Below the pieces are notes generated by a model. That model worked only from the letters and a program-made list of their open reading frames with translations, searched no databases and was not told the origin of the DNA. A stretch of DNA of 64,000 bases. Origin: Streptomyces sp. CB02959 (lineage in GTDB: Bacteria > Actinomycetota > Actinomycetes > Streptomycetales > Streptomycetaceae). Positions 1 to 7,532 of the stretch are shown here, piece after piece (positions within the stretch are counted from its first letter, which is position 1; every line of letters begins with the position of its first letter). Location: assembly GCF_002803155.1 (NCBI RefSeq), contig NZ_NNBP01000005.1, positions 248,001-312,000 of the forward strand, read 5' to 3'. A program made the position numbers and the translations under genes.

Positions 1-394
1 ACCGGTCGGCGAAGGTCAGCGCGCGCACCATCGCGTCCGCCAGGTGCGGTTCGCGCTGGAGGGCGCGGAAGGCCCGCATCAGGGTCTGCGCGACCCGGGC
101 GCCGGGGTCCTCCTCCGACGGGGGGCGCTTGCGCAGCGTCTCGTGCATGTGCTGGAGCTGGTCCTGCATGGTGGCGACCAGCAGGTGCACCTTGGACGGG
201 AAGTAGCGGTAGAGGGTGCCGAGGGCGACGCCGGAGGATTCGGCCACCTCGCGCATCTGGACGGCGTCGAAGCCGCCGCGGCTGGCCAGCCTGGCGCTGG
301 TGTGCAGGATGCGGCGGCGCCGGGCCTCCTGACGCTCGGTCAGGGGAGGACTCGCCGGAAGCGCCGGCCTGGCCGCCTTGGATTCCGTAGTCAT
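1..394 (-). CDS. kstR: KstR-like TetR-family repressor, C-terminus outside window
   Basis: TetR-family transcriptional regulator; about 131 codons are in the window and the ligand-binding C-terminus lies beyond base 1. After a roughly 20-residue tail, the helix-turn-helix contains GGFDAVQMREVA and GTLYRYFPSKVHLLV, which closely match my recollection of mycobacterial KstR, the repressor of cholesterol catabolism. The ATG at 394 is chosen because it gives the normal short KstR N-terminus. It is transcribed away from the glycosyltransferase gene at 633, and a KstR-type box lies between them at 565-578, as expected for autoregulation. The ligand is unknown here; in mycobacteria it is a CoA thioester of a steroid intermediate. 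The TetR call is near certain. The KstR assignment rests on motif similarity plus three matching boxes in this window. Confidence 0.85.
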   Translation of the reverse strand, partial: MTTESKAARPALPASPPLTERQEARRRRILHTSARLASRGGFDAVQMREVAESSGVALGTLYRYFPSKVHLLVATMQDQLQHMHETLRKRPPSEEDPGARVAQTLMRAFRALQREPHLADAMVRALTFADR

Positions 395-564
395 GTGTCC
401 CATTCCATGGCTTTCCGTCCGCGATGCGGTGAGCGCCGGTGGTGCGATCGGCACAGCATGGCAGGGCCCGTGCCGTGGCGCGAATCACCTGGTGTGGCTC
501 TTTTTGCTCCGTTCCCGGCCGGTAGATTCGAAACTCGGTGAACTGATCAGTAGCTTTTCAGTTC

Positions 565-578
565 TGAAACTTGTTCTA
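565..578. promoter_or_regulatory. KstR-type operator between kstR and the glycosyltransferase operon
   Basis: TGAAACTTGTTCTA fits the published KstR consensus TNNAACNNGTTNNA at every fixed base. It sits in the divergent spacer, 171 bp from the kstR start and 55 bp from the GTG at 633. Two further dyads overlap or adjoin it: TTTCAG-TT-CTGAAA at 556-569 and ACTGATCAGT at 542-551. It could control both directions. Confidence 0.75.
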
Positions 579-632
579 GATTACCGCCAGCGGTTACGCT
601 CCGGCGAAAGTCCAGTGAGAAGGGGGCCGTGC

Positions 633-1994
633 GTGACCGCAGAGGCCGTCCAGGCAGCCGCGCCCCGCCCGGCGGAGACCCCCTCGGCCTCCGCTCCGAC
701 GGACCGTGAGCGCCCCCTGCGCATCGCCATGCTCACGTACAAAGGGAACCCGTTCTGCGGCGGACAGGGCGTCTACGTCCGGCACCTCTCCCGCGAACTG
801 GCCCGCCTCGGCCACACCGTCGAGGTCATCGGCGCCCAGCCCTACCCCGTCCTCGACGAGGGCGTGACGCTGACCGAGCTGGCCAGCCTCGACCTCTACC
901 GGCAGCCCGACCCGTTCCGCACCCCCGGGCGCGACGAGTTCCGCGACTGGATCGACGGCCTCGAAGTCGCCACGATGTGGACCGGCGGCTTCCCCGAACC
1001 GCTGACCTTCTCCCTCCGCGCCCGGCGCCATCTCGCCGCCCGCCGCGGCCAGTTCGACGTGGTCCACGACAACCAGACCCTCGGCTACGGCCTGCTCGGC
1101 GGCCCCGAGGCGCTCGGCGCCCCCCTGGTCACCACGATCCACCACCCCATCACCGTCGACCGGCGCCTCGACCTGGCCGCCGCGCACGACTGGAAGCGCC
1201 GCGCCTCGGTCCGCCGCTGGTACGGCTTCACCCGGATGCAGAAGCGGGTGGCCCGGCGGCTGCCGTCGGTGCTGACCGTCTCCGGCTCGTCCCGCCAGGA
1301 GATCGTCGAGGACCTCGGCGTCCACCCCGGCCGGATCCACGTCGTCCACATCGGCGCCGACACCGACCTCTTCTCCCCGGACCCGGCCGTCCCCGAGGTG
1401 CCCGGCCGGATCGTCACCACCTCCAGCGCGGACGTCCCCCTCAAGGGGCTGATCCACCTCGTCGAGGCGCTGGCCAAGGTGCGCACCGAGAACCCCGACG
1501 CCCACCTCGTCGTGGTCGGCAAGCGGGCCGACGACGGACCGGTCGCCGCCGCCATCGAACGGCTCGGCCTGTCCGGCGCCATCGAGTTCGTCAAGGGCAT
1601 CAGCGACGCCGACCTCGTCGACCTGGTGCGCGGCGCCCAGATCGCCTGCGTGCCCTCCCTCTACGAAGGCTTCTCGCTGCCCGCGGCCGAGGCGATGGCC
1701 ACCGGCACCCCGCTGCTGGCCACCACCGGCGGCGCCATCCCCGAGGTCGCCGGGCCGGACGGCGAGACCTGCCTCGCGGTGCCACCGGGCGACGCCGGGG
1801 CGCTCGCCGCCGGCCTGCTCCGGCTGCTGGGCGACGAGGGGCTCCGCCGCCGCCTGGGCGCGGCCGGCCGGGAGCGGGTACTGGCCCGCTTCACCTGGCG
1901 GCAGGCGGCCATCGGCACCGCCGAGCGCTACCGCGAGGCGATCGCCCGTCAGGCGGGCCGCTCCGCCGCCTCGACGGCCACCGGCCGCCGGTGA
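633..1994 (+). CDS. Family GT4 glycosyltransferase
   Basis: Retaining GT-B glycosyltransferase of 453 aa that transfers a sugar from a nucleotide or lipid donor to an unknown acceptor. After a roughly 30-residue disordered tail, the donor/acceptor fold opens with GGQGVYVRHLSREL. The C-terminal domain has the GT4 signature LYEGFSLPAAEAMATG near residues 343-358, including the two glutamates of the E-x7-E motif. The GTG at 633 is preferred because GAGAAGGGGG lies just upstream; the open frame reaches back to 378 without support. It is the first gene of a three-gene operon (gap 77 bp, then an overlap) and lies downstream of a KstR-type box. No signal peptide or membrane segment, so cytoplasmic or peripheral. 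Substrate unknown. Confidence 0.85.
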   Translation: MTAEAVQAAAPRPAETPSASAPTDRERPLRIAMLTYKGNPFCGGQGVYVRHLSRELARLGHTVEVIGAQPYPVLDEGVTLTELASLDLYRQPDPFRTPGRDEFRDWIDGLEVATMWTGGFPEPLTFSLRARRHLAARRGQFDVVHDNQTLGYGLLGGPEALGAPLVTTIHHPITVDRRLDLAAAHDWKRRASVRRWYGFTRMQKRVARRLPSVLTVSGSSRQEIVEDLGVHPGRIHVVHIGADTDLFSPDPAVPEVPGRIVTTSSADVPLKGLIHLVEALAKVRTENPDAHLVVVGKRADDGPVAAAIERLGLSGAIEFVKGISDADLVDLVRGAQIACVPSLYEGFSLPAAEAMATGTPLLATTGGAIPEVAGPDGETCLAVPPGDAGALAAGLLRLLGDEGLRRRLGAAGRERVLARFTWRQAAIGTAERYREAIARQAGRSAASTATGRR

Positions 1995-2071
1995 ACCGCA
2001 CCATGCCGCCCTCCCGGAGCCCACGCCGCACTTCACCCCGCCCCTGACCGCCGGACGAAAGCGTAAACGCC

Positions 2072-2917
2072 GTGCTGACCGTCGACTTTTCCCGTTTCCC
2101 GCTCGCTCCCGGCGACCGCGTACTCGATCTGGGCTGCGGCGCCGGCCGGCACGCGTTCGAGTGTTACCGGCGCGGCGCGCAGGTCGTCGCCCTGGACCGG
2201 AACGGCGAGGAGATCCGCGAGGTCGCCAAGTGGTTCGCCGCGATGAAGGAGGCCGGCGAGGCCCCGGCGGGCGCCTCCGCGGTCGCCATGGAGGGGGACG
2301 CCCTCGCGCTGCCGTTCCCCGACGACAGCTTCGACGTCGTGATCATCTCCGAGGTGATGGAGCACATCCCCGACGACAAGGGCGTGCTCGCCGAGATGGT
2401 CCGGGTGCTGCGCCCCGGCGGCCGGATCGCGGTCACCGTGCCGCGCTACGGCCCCGAGAAGGTCTGCTGGGCACTGAGCGACGCCTACCACGAGGTCGAG
2501 GGCGGCCACATCCGCATCTACCGCGGCGACGAACTCCTCGGCAAGATGCGGGAAGCCGGCCTGGAGCCCTACGGCACCCACCACGCCCACGGGCTGCACA
2601 GCCCGTACTGGTGGCTGAAGTGCGCCTTCGGCGTGGACAACGACCAGGCGCTGCCGGTGAAGGCGTACCACAAGCTGCTGGTCTGGGACATCATGAAGAA
2701 GCCGCTGGCCACCCGCCTCGCCGAGCAGGCCCTCAACCCGCTCATCGGCAAGAGCTTCGTCGCCTACGCCACCAAGCCGCACCTGCCCGGGTCGGGGGAC
2801 GAGACCGGGGCCGCGGAGCCCGCCGCCGAGCCGGCCGCCGCCGAGCCCGCCCGGCCCGCCGCCAAGCGCACCCGGTCCGCGACCAAGCCGGCCGCCGCCC
2901 GCGGGGCCGCCAAGTGA
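2072..2917 (+). CDS. Class I SAM-dependent methyltransferase with a basic Ala/Pro/Lys tail
   Basis: A 281-aa methyltransferase with motif I VLDLGCGAGRHAFE near residues 17-30, an acidic motif II (VVALDRNGEE), the post-II DDSFDVVIISEVMEHI, and RVLRPGGRIAVTVP, the usual Methyltransf_11 order. From about residue 240 the protein becomes a 40-residue low-complexity tail, first Ala/Glu/Pro then Ala/Lys/Arg with KRTRSATKPAAARGAAK-type sequence, unlike the catalytic core. GTG start. Its stop overlaps the next start (GTGA), implying translational coupling with the six-hairpin protein. Substrate unknown; the context suggests methylation of a glycosylated lipid or natural product made with its neighbours. 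Confidence 0.85.
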   Translation: MLTVDFSRFPLAPGDRVLDLGCGAGRHAFECYRRGAQVVALDRNGEEIREVAKWFAAMKEAGEAPAGASAVAMEGDALALPFPDDSFDVVIISEVMEHIPDDKGVLAEMVRVLRPGGRIAVTVPRYGPEKVCWALSDAYHEVEGGHIRIYRGDELLGKMREAGLEPYGTHHAHGLHSPYWWLKCAFGVDNDQALPVKAYHKLLVWDIMKKPLATRLAEQALNPLIGKSFVAYATKPHLPGSGDETGAAEPAAEPAAAEPARPAAKRTRSATKPAAARGAAK

Positions 2918-3984
2918 CGAGTCCCGGGCGTACCGAACGGCTCGTCCTGCCGGGGGTGCTCACCGCCGAACAGGCCGCCGAAACCGTCGCCGGCATCCTG
3001 GCGACCCAGCGCACGGACGGCGCCATCCCCTGGTTCCGCGGCCACCACCTCGACCCGTGGGACCACACCGAGGCCGCCATGGCGCTGGACGCGGCCGGCG
3101 AACACGAGCGCGCCGAGGCCGCCTACGACTGGCTGGTCCGGCACCAGAACCCGGACGGCTCCTGGTACGCCGCCTACGCCGACGGCGACGCGAGTGCCCC
3201 CACCGACCGCGGCCGGGAGAGCAACTTCTGCGCGTACCTCGCGGTCGGGGCGTGGCACCACTACCTGTCCACCGGGGACGAGACCTTCCTGGACCGGATG
3301 TGGCCGGCGGTGCACGCGGCGATCGGGTACGTCCTGGAACTCCAGCAGCCCGGCGGCGAGATCGGCTGGAAGCGCGAGGACGACGGCACACCCGTCCGCG
3401 ACGCGCTGCTGACCGGCTCGTCCTCCGTCTACCAGGCGCTGCGCTGCGCCCTGGCGATGGCCGAGCAGCGCGAGGAGCCGCAGCCGGACTGGGAACTGGC
3501 CCTCGGCCGCCTCGGCCATGCGATACGCCACCACCCCGAGCGGTTCCTGGACAAGTCCCGCTACTCCATGGACTGGTACTACCCGGTCCTGGGCGGAGCG
3601 GTGCGCGGCGCGGCGGCCCGGGAGCGGATCGACGCGGACTGGGACCGCTTCGTCGTCCCCGACCTGGGAGTGCGCTGCGTGGTGCCCAACCCCTGGGTCA
3701 CCGGCGGCGAGAGCGCGGAACTGGCACTGGCGCTCTGGGCGATGGGGGAGTCCGACCGGGCCGTGACGATCCTCCGCTGGATCCAGCACCTGCGCGCCGA
3801 GAACGGCATGTACTGGACCGGCTACGTCTTCGAGGACGAGGCGGTCTGGCCGCAGGAGCTGACGTCCTGGACGGCCGGTTCGGTGCTGCTGGCGGTGGCC
3901 GCGCTGGGCGGTGACGAGGCCACCACCTCGGTCTTCGGCGGCGAACGGCTGCCGACCGGGCTGGCGCCGGACTGCTGCCGGTAG
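2914..3984 (+). CDS. Six-hairpin (alpha/alpha)6 protein, prenyltransferase-like
   Basis: A 356-aa protein of the kind usually labelled prenyltransferase or squalene-cyclase-repeat protein. Repeating helical hairpins with Trp/Asp-rich turns are visible (LVRHQNPDGSWYAAYADG, WHHYLSTGDETFLDRMW, WIQHLRAENGMYWTGYVF). These are also typical of glycosidase-type (alpha/alpha)6 barrels, so a carbohydrate-active role is at least as likely as prenyl transfer. There is no DDXXD motif or membrane segment. The GTG at 2914 overlaps the methyltransferase stop; the longer open frame from 2161 is an out-of-frame shadow. Third gene of the operon with the GT4 and methyltransferase genes. Function unknown. Confidence 0.7.
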   Translation: MTSPGRTERLVLPGVLTAEQAAETVAGILATQRTDGAIPWFRGHHLDPWDHTEAAMALDAAGEHERAEAAYDWLVRHQNPDGSWYAAYADGDASAPTDRGRESNFCAYLAVGAWHHYLSTGDETFLDRMWPAVHAAIGYVLELQQPGGEIGWKREDDGTPVRDALLTGSSSVYQALRCALAMAEQREEPQPDWELALGRLGHAIRHHPERFLDKSRYSMDWYYPVLGGAVRGAAARERIDADWDRFVVPDLGVRCVVPNPWVTGGESAELALALWAMGESDRAVTILRWIQHLRAENGMYWTGYVFEDEAVWPQELTSWTAGSVLLAVAALGGDEATTSVFGGERLPTGLAPDCCR

Positions 3985-4123
3985 CCCCCGGCCCCGGGCG
4001 CCGTGCACCCGCCCGGGCAACGGGCCACCCCCATACGGCCGTTTCCGAGTGGCGGCGCTCCGGCGGGCGGGACAGGCTGCGGACGATGCTCCCCAGCCGA
4101 ACCGAGCCCGCCGGAGGCGCTCC

Positions 4124-4711
4124 GTGACCGTTTCGCAGTCCCCCGTCCGCAACCGCGCCGCCCTGCGCAGGGCCGTCATCGCGTTGCCGCTGGTCTGCAC
4201 GCTGACCCTGGGCGCCGTCGCCTGCGGCGGCTCGAAGAAGAGCGAGGGTGGGGCCAGCGCCTCACCCAGCGCCTCGCCCAGCCCCACCAGCTCGGTGGAG
4301 AAGCAGAAGTTCGCCAAGACCCGCTTCGTGGCCAACGCCGGGCTGGCGGCCGGCGCCACCTACCAGTGGATCATCAAGCCGTACAAGGCCGGAGGGTTCA
4401 AGCCGGGCGCCAGCCACCGCAAGACCGCGCTGGTCAAGGCGGGCCTGGCCGGGGTCTTCACCTACAACCGGCTCAAGGCCGCGGTGCGCAACGCCCAGGG
4501 CGACCCGACCCTCGCCAAGGCACTGGCCCCGCTCAACAGCGGCATCGAGTCGCTGAAGAACCTCGGCACCAAGCTCCGCAAGGGCGAGGCCGGCACAGGC
4601 GACGTCGACCAGTTCCAGAACGTCATCAACAACGTCAAGGACGTCGGGAAGAAGAACGGCGCCGAGGTGACGAACCAGGTCCCCAGCGCCTCGCAGCTGA
4701 GCGGGGGCTGA
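4124..4711 (+). CDS. Putative secreted lipoprotein
   Basis: A 195-aa protein with a basic N-terminus, a hydrophobic stretch (VIALPLVCTLTLGAVAC) and a probable lipid-modified cysteine at residue 34, followed by a Ser/Ala/Pro linker. The lipobox is slightly atypical, with Ala at -3. The rest is a helical soluble domain rich in Lys and Ala (TYQWIIKPYKAGGFK, KAAVRNAQGDPTLAKAL) that I cannot place in a named family. The GTG at 4124 follows a GGAGG sequence 9-13 bases upstream. Probably monocistronic: 139 bp separate it from the upstream operon and a large inverted-repeat block follows. Confidence 0.75.
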   Translation: MTVSQSPVRNRAALRRAVIALPLVCTLTLGAVACGGSKKSEGGASASPSASPSPTSSVEKQKFAKTRFVANAGLAAGATYQWIIKPYKAGGFKPGASHRKTALVKAGLAGVFTYNRLKAAVRNAQGDPTLAKALAPLNSGIESLKNLGTKLRKGEAGTGDVDQFQNVINNVKDVGKKNGAEVTNQVPSASQLSGG

Positions 4712-4910
4712 CGGGCCGCTGCGCTTGGTCGTGCTTCCCACGTTGTCGGCCGTCCCGCCGTGGGGCGTTTGCCTGGTGCGCCTGCGGCGCGTAGCGGGTC
4801 CGATGCACGGGGCTGCCTCGTACGTTGTCGGGTTTCCCGCCGTTGCGCCTGCGGCGGGCGGTTGTCCGCTGCGCGGGGCTGTCGGGTGCCGGTGCCGGGC
4901 CTGCGGGGAT

Positions 4911-4947
4911 GGTGTGCAGGACTGCTGCGCTTTACGTCCTGCACACC
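4911..4947. terminator. Hairpin, 12-bp stem, inside the inverted-repeat block
   Basis: GGTGTGCAGGAC (4911-4922) pairs perfectly with 4936-4947 around a 13-nt loop. There is no T-tract, so it may be a stability or structural element rather than a classical terminator. It is the left-hand, inverted relative of the hairpin at 5149-5219: the loops are TGCTGCGCTTTAC here and the near-complementary GTAAAGCGAAGCA there. Confidence 0.5.
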
Positions 4948-5148
4948 ACCCCCTCCGGCCCGTCCCCTCCCGTATGGGGGGAATACGAGTGAGTGGGGTT
5001 GATGTGAGCGGGCTGGTGCGGTCCGTGGGCATGGTGCAGCCGGGCCGGCATCGCCCAGTGGTCCAGTGACGGCCGGGCAACGACCGGAAGGGGACCGCTC
5101 ACCTCGGGCCCCACCCACCTGTCTTTCCCACCCACATACGGGAGGGGA

Positions 5149-5219
5149 CGGGGGTGCGGGGTGGGGGTGTGCCGGACGTAAAGCGAAGCAGTCCGGCACA
5201 CCCCCACCCCGCACCCCCG
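5149..5219. terminator. Hairpin with perfect 29-bp stem
   Basis: Arms 5149-5177 and 5191-5219 are exact reverse complements around a 13-nt loop containing GCGAAGC. Between convergent genes this very stable structure would stop transcription from both sides. Confidence 0.6.
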
Positions 5220-5342
5220 GCACCGCGGCCGATCAGCCCCGCGCAGCGGCAACGCCCGCCGCAGGCGCAACGGCGGGAAACCCGACAACGTACGACGAGG
5301 CTCGGCGCAGCCGACAACGTGGGAAGAAGCCCAGCGCAGCGC

Positions 5343-6353
5343 CTAGCCGTTCAGCTCGGCCAGCACCCGCAGCGTCCGCGGATCGGGGGCGGTCACCAGC
5401 AAGTCGGTGACCGGTCCCGCGCGCCACGACTCCAGCCGCTCCGCGATCCGCTCCCGGGGCCCGACCAGCGAGATCTCGTCGGCGAAGGCGTCCGGAACGG
5501 CCAGTACCGCCTCTTCCCTGCGGCCTTCGGCGAAGAGCCGCTGCACCCGCCGGGCCTCCTCGGCGAAGCCCATCCGCGCCATCAGGTCGGCGTGGAAGTT
5601 CTTGGCGGCGTGCCCCATCCCGCCGATGTAGAAGCCGAGCATCGCCTTGACCGGCAGCAGTCCCTCGGCGATGTCGTCGCAGACCACGGCGCGCGCCATG
5701 GGGGCGATCAGGAAGCCCTCCGGGGCGTCGGCCAGCGACTCCCGGTAGACCTCGGGGCGGGCGGGCGACCAGTACAGCGGCAGCCAGCCGTCCGCGATCC
5801 GGGTGGTCTGGGCGATGTTCCGGGGCCCTTCCGCGCCCAGCAGGACGGGCAGGTCGGCCCGCAGCGGATGGGTGATGGGCTTCAGCGGCTTGCCCAGGCC
5901 GGTGCCGTCCGGGCCCTGGTACGGGTGGGGGTGGAAGCGGCCGTCGACCGTCACCGGGCCCTCGCGGGCCAGTACTTGGCGGATGACCGCCACGTATTCC
6001 CGGGTCGCGGTCAGCGGGCTCTTGGGGAACGGGCGGCCGTACCAGCCCTCGACGACCTGCGGCCCGGACAGCCCCAGGCCCAGCAGCACCCGCCCGCCCG
6101 AGAGGTGGTCCAGGGTGAGCGCGTGCATCGCGGTGGCGGTGGGGGTGCGGGCGGCCATCTGGGCGATGCCGGTGCCCAGTTTGATCCGGGAGGTGTGCGC
6201 GGCGATCCAGGTGAGCGCGGTGAACGCGTCGGAGCCCCAGGCTTCCGCGGTCCACACCGAGTCGTAGCCCAGGCGCTCGGCCTCGCGGGCGAGTTCGAGG
6301 TGCCGGGGGTCGGGGCCGCGGCCCCAGTAGCCGAGTGCCAGACCGAGACGCAT
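5343..6353 (-). CDS. LLM-class F420-dependent oxidoreductase
   Basis: A 336-aa luciferase-like TIM-barrel enzyme. MRLGLALGYWG at the start, AEAWGSDAFTALTWIAAHTSRIKLGTGIAQMAARTP, and DHLSGGRVLLGLGLSGPQVVEGWYG are typical of actinobacterial F420-dependent members. The ATG at 6353 has AGGAG 10-14 bases upstream. The reaction is unknown; related enzymes reduce or oxidise carbonyls or alcohols with F420. Its promoter carries the CTGAC-N5-GTCAG dyad (6395-6409) shared with the two CoA-thioester degradation modules. A gene of this class (Rv3520c) lies in the mycobacterial cholesterol region, so a role in the same pathway is plausible. An F420:NADP reductase gene lies at 53137. Confidence 0.85.
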   Translation of the reverse strand: MRLGLALGYWGRGPDPRHLELAREAERLGYDSVWTAEAWGSDAFTALTWIAAHTSRIKLGTGIAQMAARTPTATAMHALTLDHLSGGRVLLGLGLSGPQVVEGWYGRPFPKSPLTATREYVAVIRQVLAREGPVTVDGRFHPHPYQGPDGTGLGKPLKPITHPLRADLPVLLGAEGPRNIAQTTRIADGWLPLYWSPARPEVYRESLADAPEGFLIAPMARAVVCDDIAEGLLPVKAMLGFYIGGMGHAAKNFHADLMARMGFAEEARRVQRLFAEGRREEAVLAVPDAFADEISLVGPRERIAERLESWRAGPVTDLLVTAPDPRTLRVLAELNG

Positions 6354-6394
6354 GGGTCCGCTCCTCTTTCGACGACCGGTTGCCTACCCGCGTC

Positions 6395-6409
6395 CTGACG
6401 GAGCGTCAG
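6395..6409. promoter_or_regulatory. CTGAC-N5-GTCAG dyad upstream of the LLM oxidoreductase
   Basis: CTGACGGAGCGTCAG: perfect 5-bp arms, 5-bp spacer, 42 bp upstream of the ATG at 6353. The same dyad recurs at 9777-9791 and 19846-19860. The binding factor is unknown; TetR-type recognition is a guess. Confidence 0.6.
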
Positions 6410-6453
6410 TTCGCTGGTCCGCGCACTGTACGGCGCCGCCGCGGACATGGCAA

Positions 6454-6483
6454 CGGCCCCCCGCCCGCGAGGGCGAGGGGCCG
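6454..6483 (-). terminator. Hairpin after the membrane protein gene
   Basis: CGGCCCC-C-CGCCC, loop GCGA, GGGCG-A-GGGGCCG: 12 base pairs with one mismatch, 44 bp beyond the stop of the minus-strand gene at 6527. No T-tract. Confidence 0.55.
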
Positions 6484-6526
6484 GACCGGCCCGGAGGCCG
6501 CGACAGGACCGCGGGGTGCGGCGGCG

Positions 6527-7342
6527 TCAGCCGCGCTGGATGCCGGTGGTGTCCTGGAGGATGCCGCGCCGGCCGTCCTGGGTCTGCGCGATCAGCGCGG
6601 CGCCGCGCTGCTCGACGGCGAGGTACCAGGTGCCGGGCGCCAGTTCGGCGATCGGCGACGGCGAACCCTCCTCGCCGTACAGCGGGCGGGCCACCGGCAC
6701 CGCGAACCAGAACGGGGCGAAGTCCGCCGCGCCGGTGCCCGCCGCACCGGCGACGGTGGCGTCGGACTCCCCGGCCGGGGCCTGCTGGCCGCCGTAGCCC
6801 TGACCGGGCTGCTGGGGGCCGCCGGGCTGCTGCTGGGCGCCCGGGTAGCCGTAGCCGCCCTGCTGCTGGGCGCCGGGGTAGCCGTAGCCCTGGGTGCCGC
6901 CGGCGGCACCGCCGCCGTACGGGCCGGGGGCCTGCGGGCGAGGCGCGCCGACCAGGGCGACCTTCAGCGCCGGGACGAGCGGGGTGGCCACCGCGGCGCC
7001 CGCCTGCGCCAGCGCGGCGATCAGGCCGATGATCAGGCCCACGCCCGCACCACCGCTGCCGAGGGTCGCCCAGAACGCGGTCCAGGCGGCGAACACGGAC
7101 AGCGCCACGCCGAACTGCCCGAGCTCCAGTCCGGCGACCTTGCGCGGCTGCGGCAGGGCCCGCGCCGTGACGATCAGCGCGGCCGCGATGACGCCGGCCA
7201 GGTAGACGCTCATCAGCAGCGCCAGCGATTGCCAGGCGTTTGCGCTGCCGTACGAGGAGAGGTTGAGGAACGAGGCGATCAACAGCAGTACCGCTGCTCC
7301 GATCACCACGCCGTCGCCTCGACTGAGGGAGCGGATGTTCAC
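6527..7342 (-). CDS. Four-TM membrane protein with a Gly/Pro/Gln/Tyr-rich linker
   Basis: A 271-aa protein with four hydrophobic segments (about residues 10-30, 38-60, 75-97 and 100-125). A repeat-like GYGYPGAQQQGGYGYPGAQQQ stretch follows, then a C-terminal region of about 80 residues (FAPFWFAVPVARPLYGEEG, LAPGTWYLAVEQRGAALIAQ). The plan recalls the mycobacterial 34-kDa antigen/DUF5336 type, with a membrane bundle followed by a PGQ-rich tail, but I would not assert family membership. GTG start with AAAGGACC upstream; the AAAGG-T-CCTTT dyad at 7345-7355 could sequester that ribosome site. Function unknown. Confidence 0.75.
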   Translation of the reverse strand: MNIRSLSRGDGVVIGAAVLLLIASFLNLSSYGSANAWQSLALLMSVYLAGVIAAALIVTARALPQPRKVAGLELGQFGVALSVFAAWTAFWATLGSGGAGVGLIIGLIAALAQAGAAVATPLVPALKVALVGAPRPQAPGPYGGGAAGGTQGYGYPGAQQQGGYGYPGAQQQPGGPQQPGQGYGGQQAPAGESDATVAGAAGTGAADFAPFWFAVPVARPLYGEEGSPSPIAELAPGTWYLAVEQRGAALIAQTQDGRRGILQDTTGIQRG

Positions 7343-7532
7343 GTAAAGGTCCTTTGTCGGTTTCGTGTTCCTGGTCGACTCGGTGAGGGCGTCGACGCTG
7401 TCGCTGGCGCGCGGTGCGAGGCACGGCGATGGCCCCCCATCGTAAAGGGAACCTATCGTCGAATCCTGTGGGCCGCCCGCGGGTATCGATGCGGCGCGGT
7501 CGGAAGTCCGTTCGGCGGGTCCGGAAGTCCGT

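Larger units (their letters stand above)
4717..5340. repeat. 620-bp nested inverted-repeat block
   Basis: The whole gap between the convergent genes ending at 4711 and 5343 is an imperfect palindrome. Outer arms share GCTTCCCACGTTGTCGGC (4733-4750) with its near-complement at 5310-5330. The next arms, 4818-4860 and 5253-5295, are a perfect 43-bp inverted repeat, and similarity continues inward through GCTGCGCGGGGCT. Two hairpins (4911-4947, 5149-5219) form the core. No credible gene lies inside. Confidence 0.85.

Noticed and set aside
594..2036. 480-codon minus-strand frame opposite the glycosyltransferase
   Set aside because: Gly/Ala/Glu/Asp-rich shadow without motifs; the plus strand encodes a recognisable GT4 enzyme.
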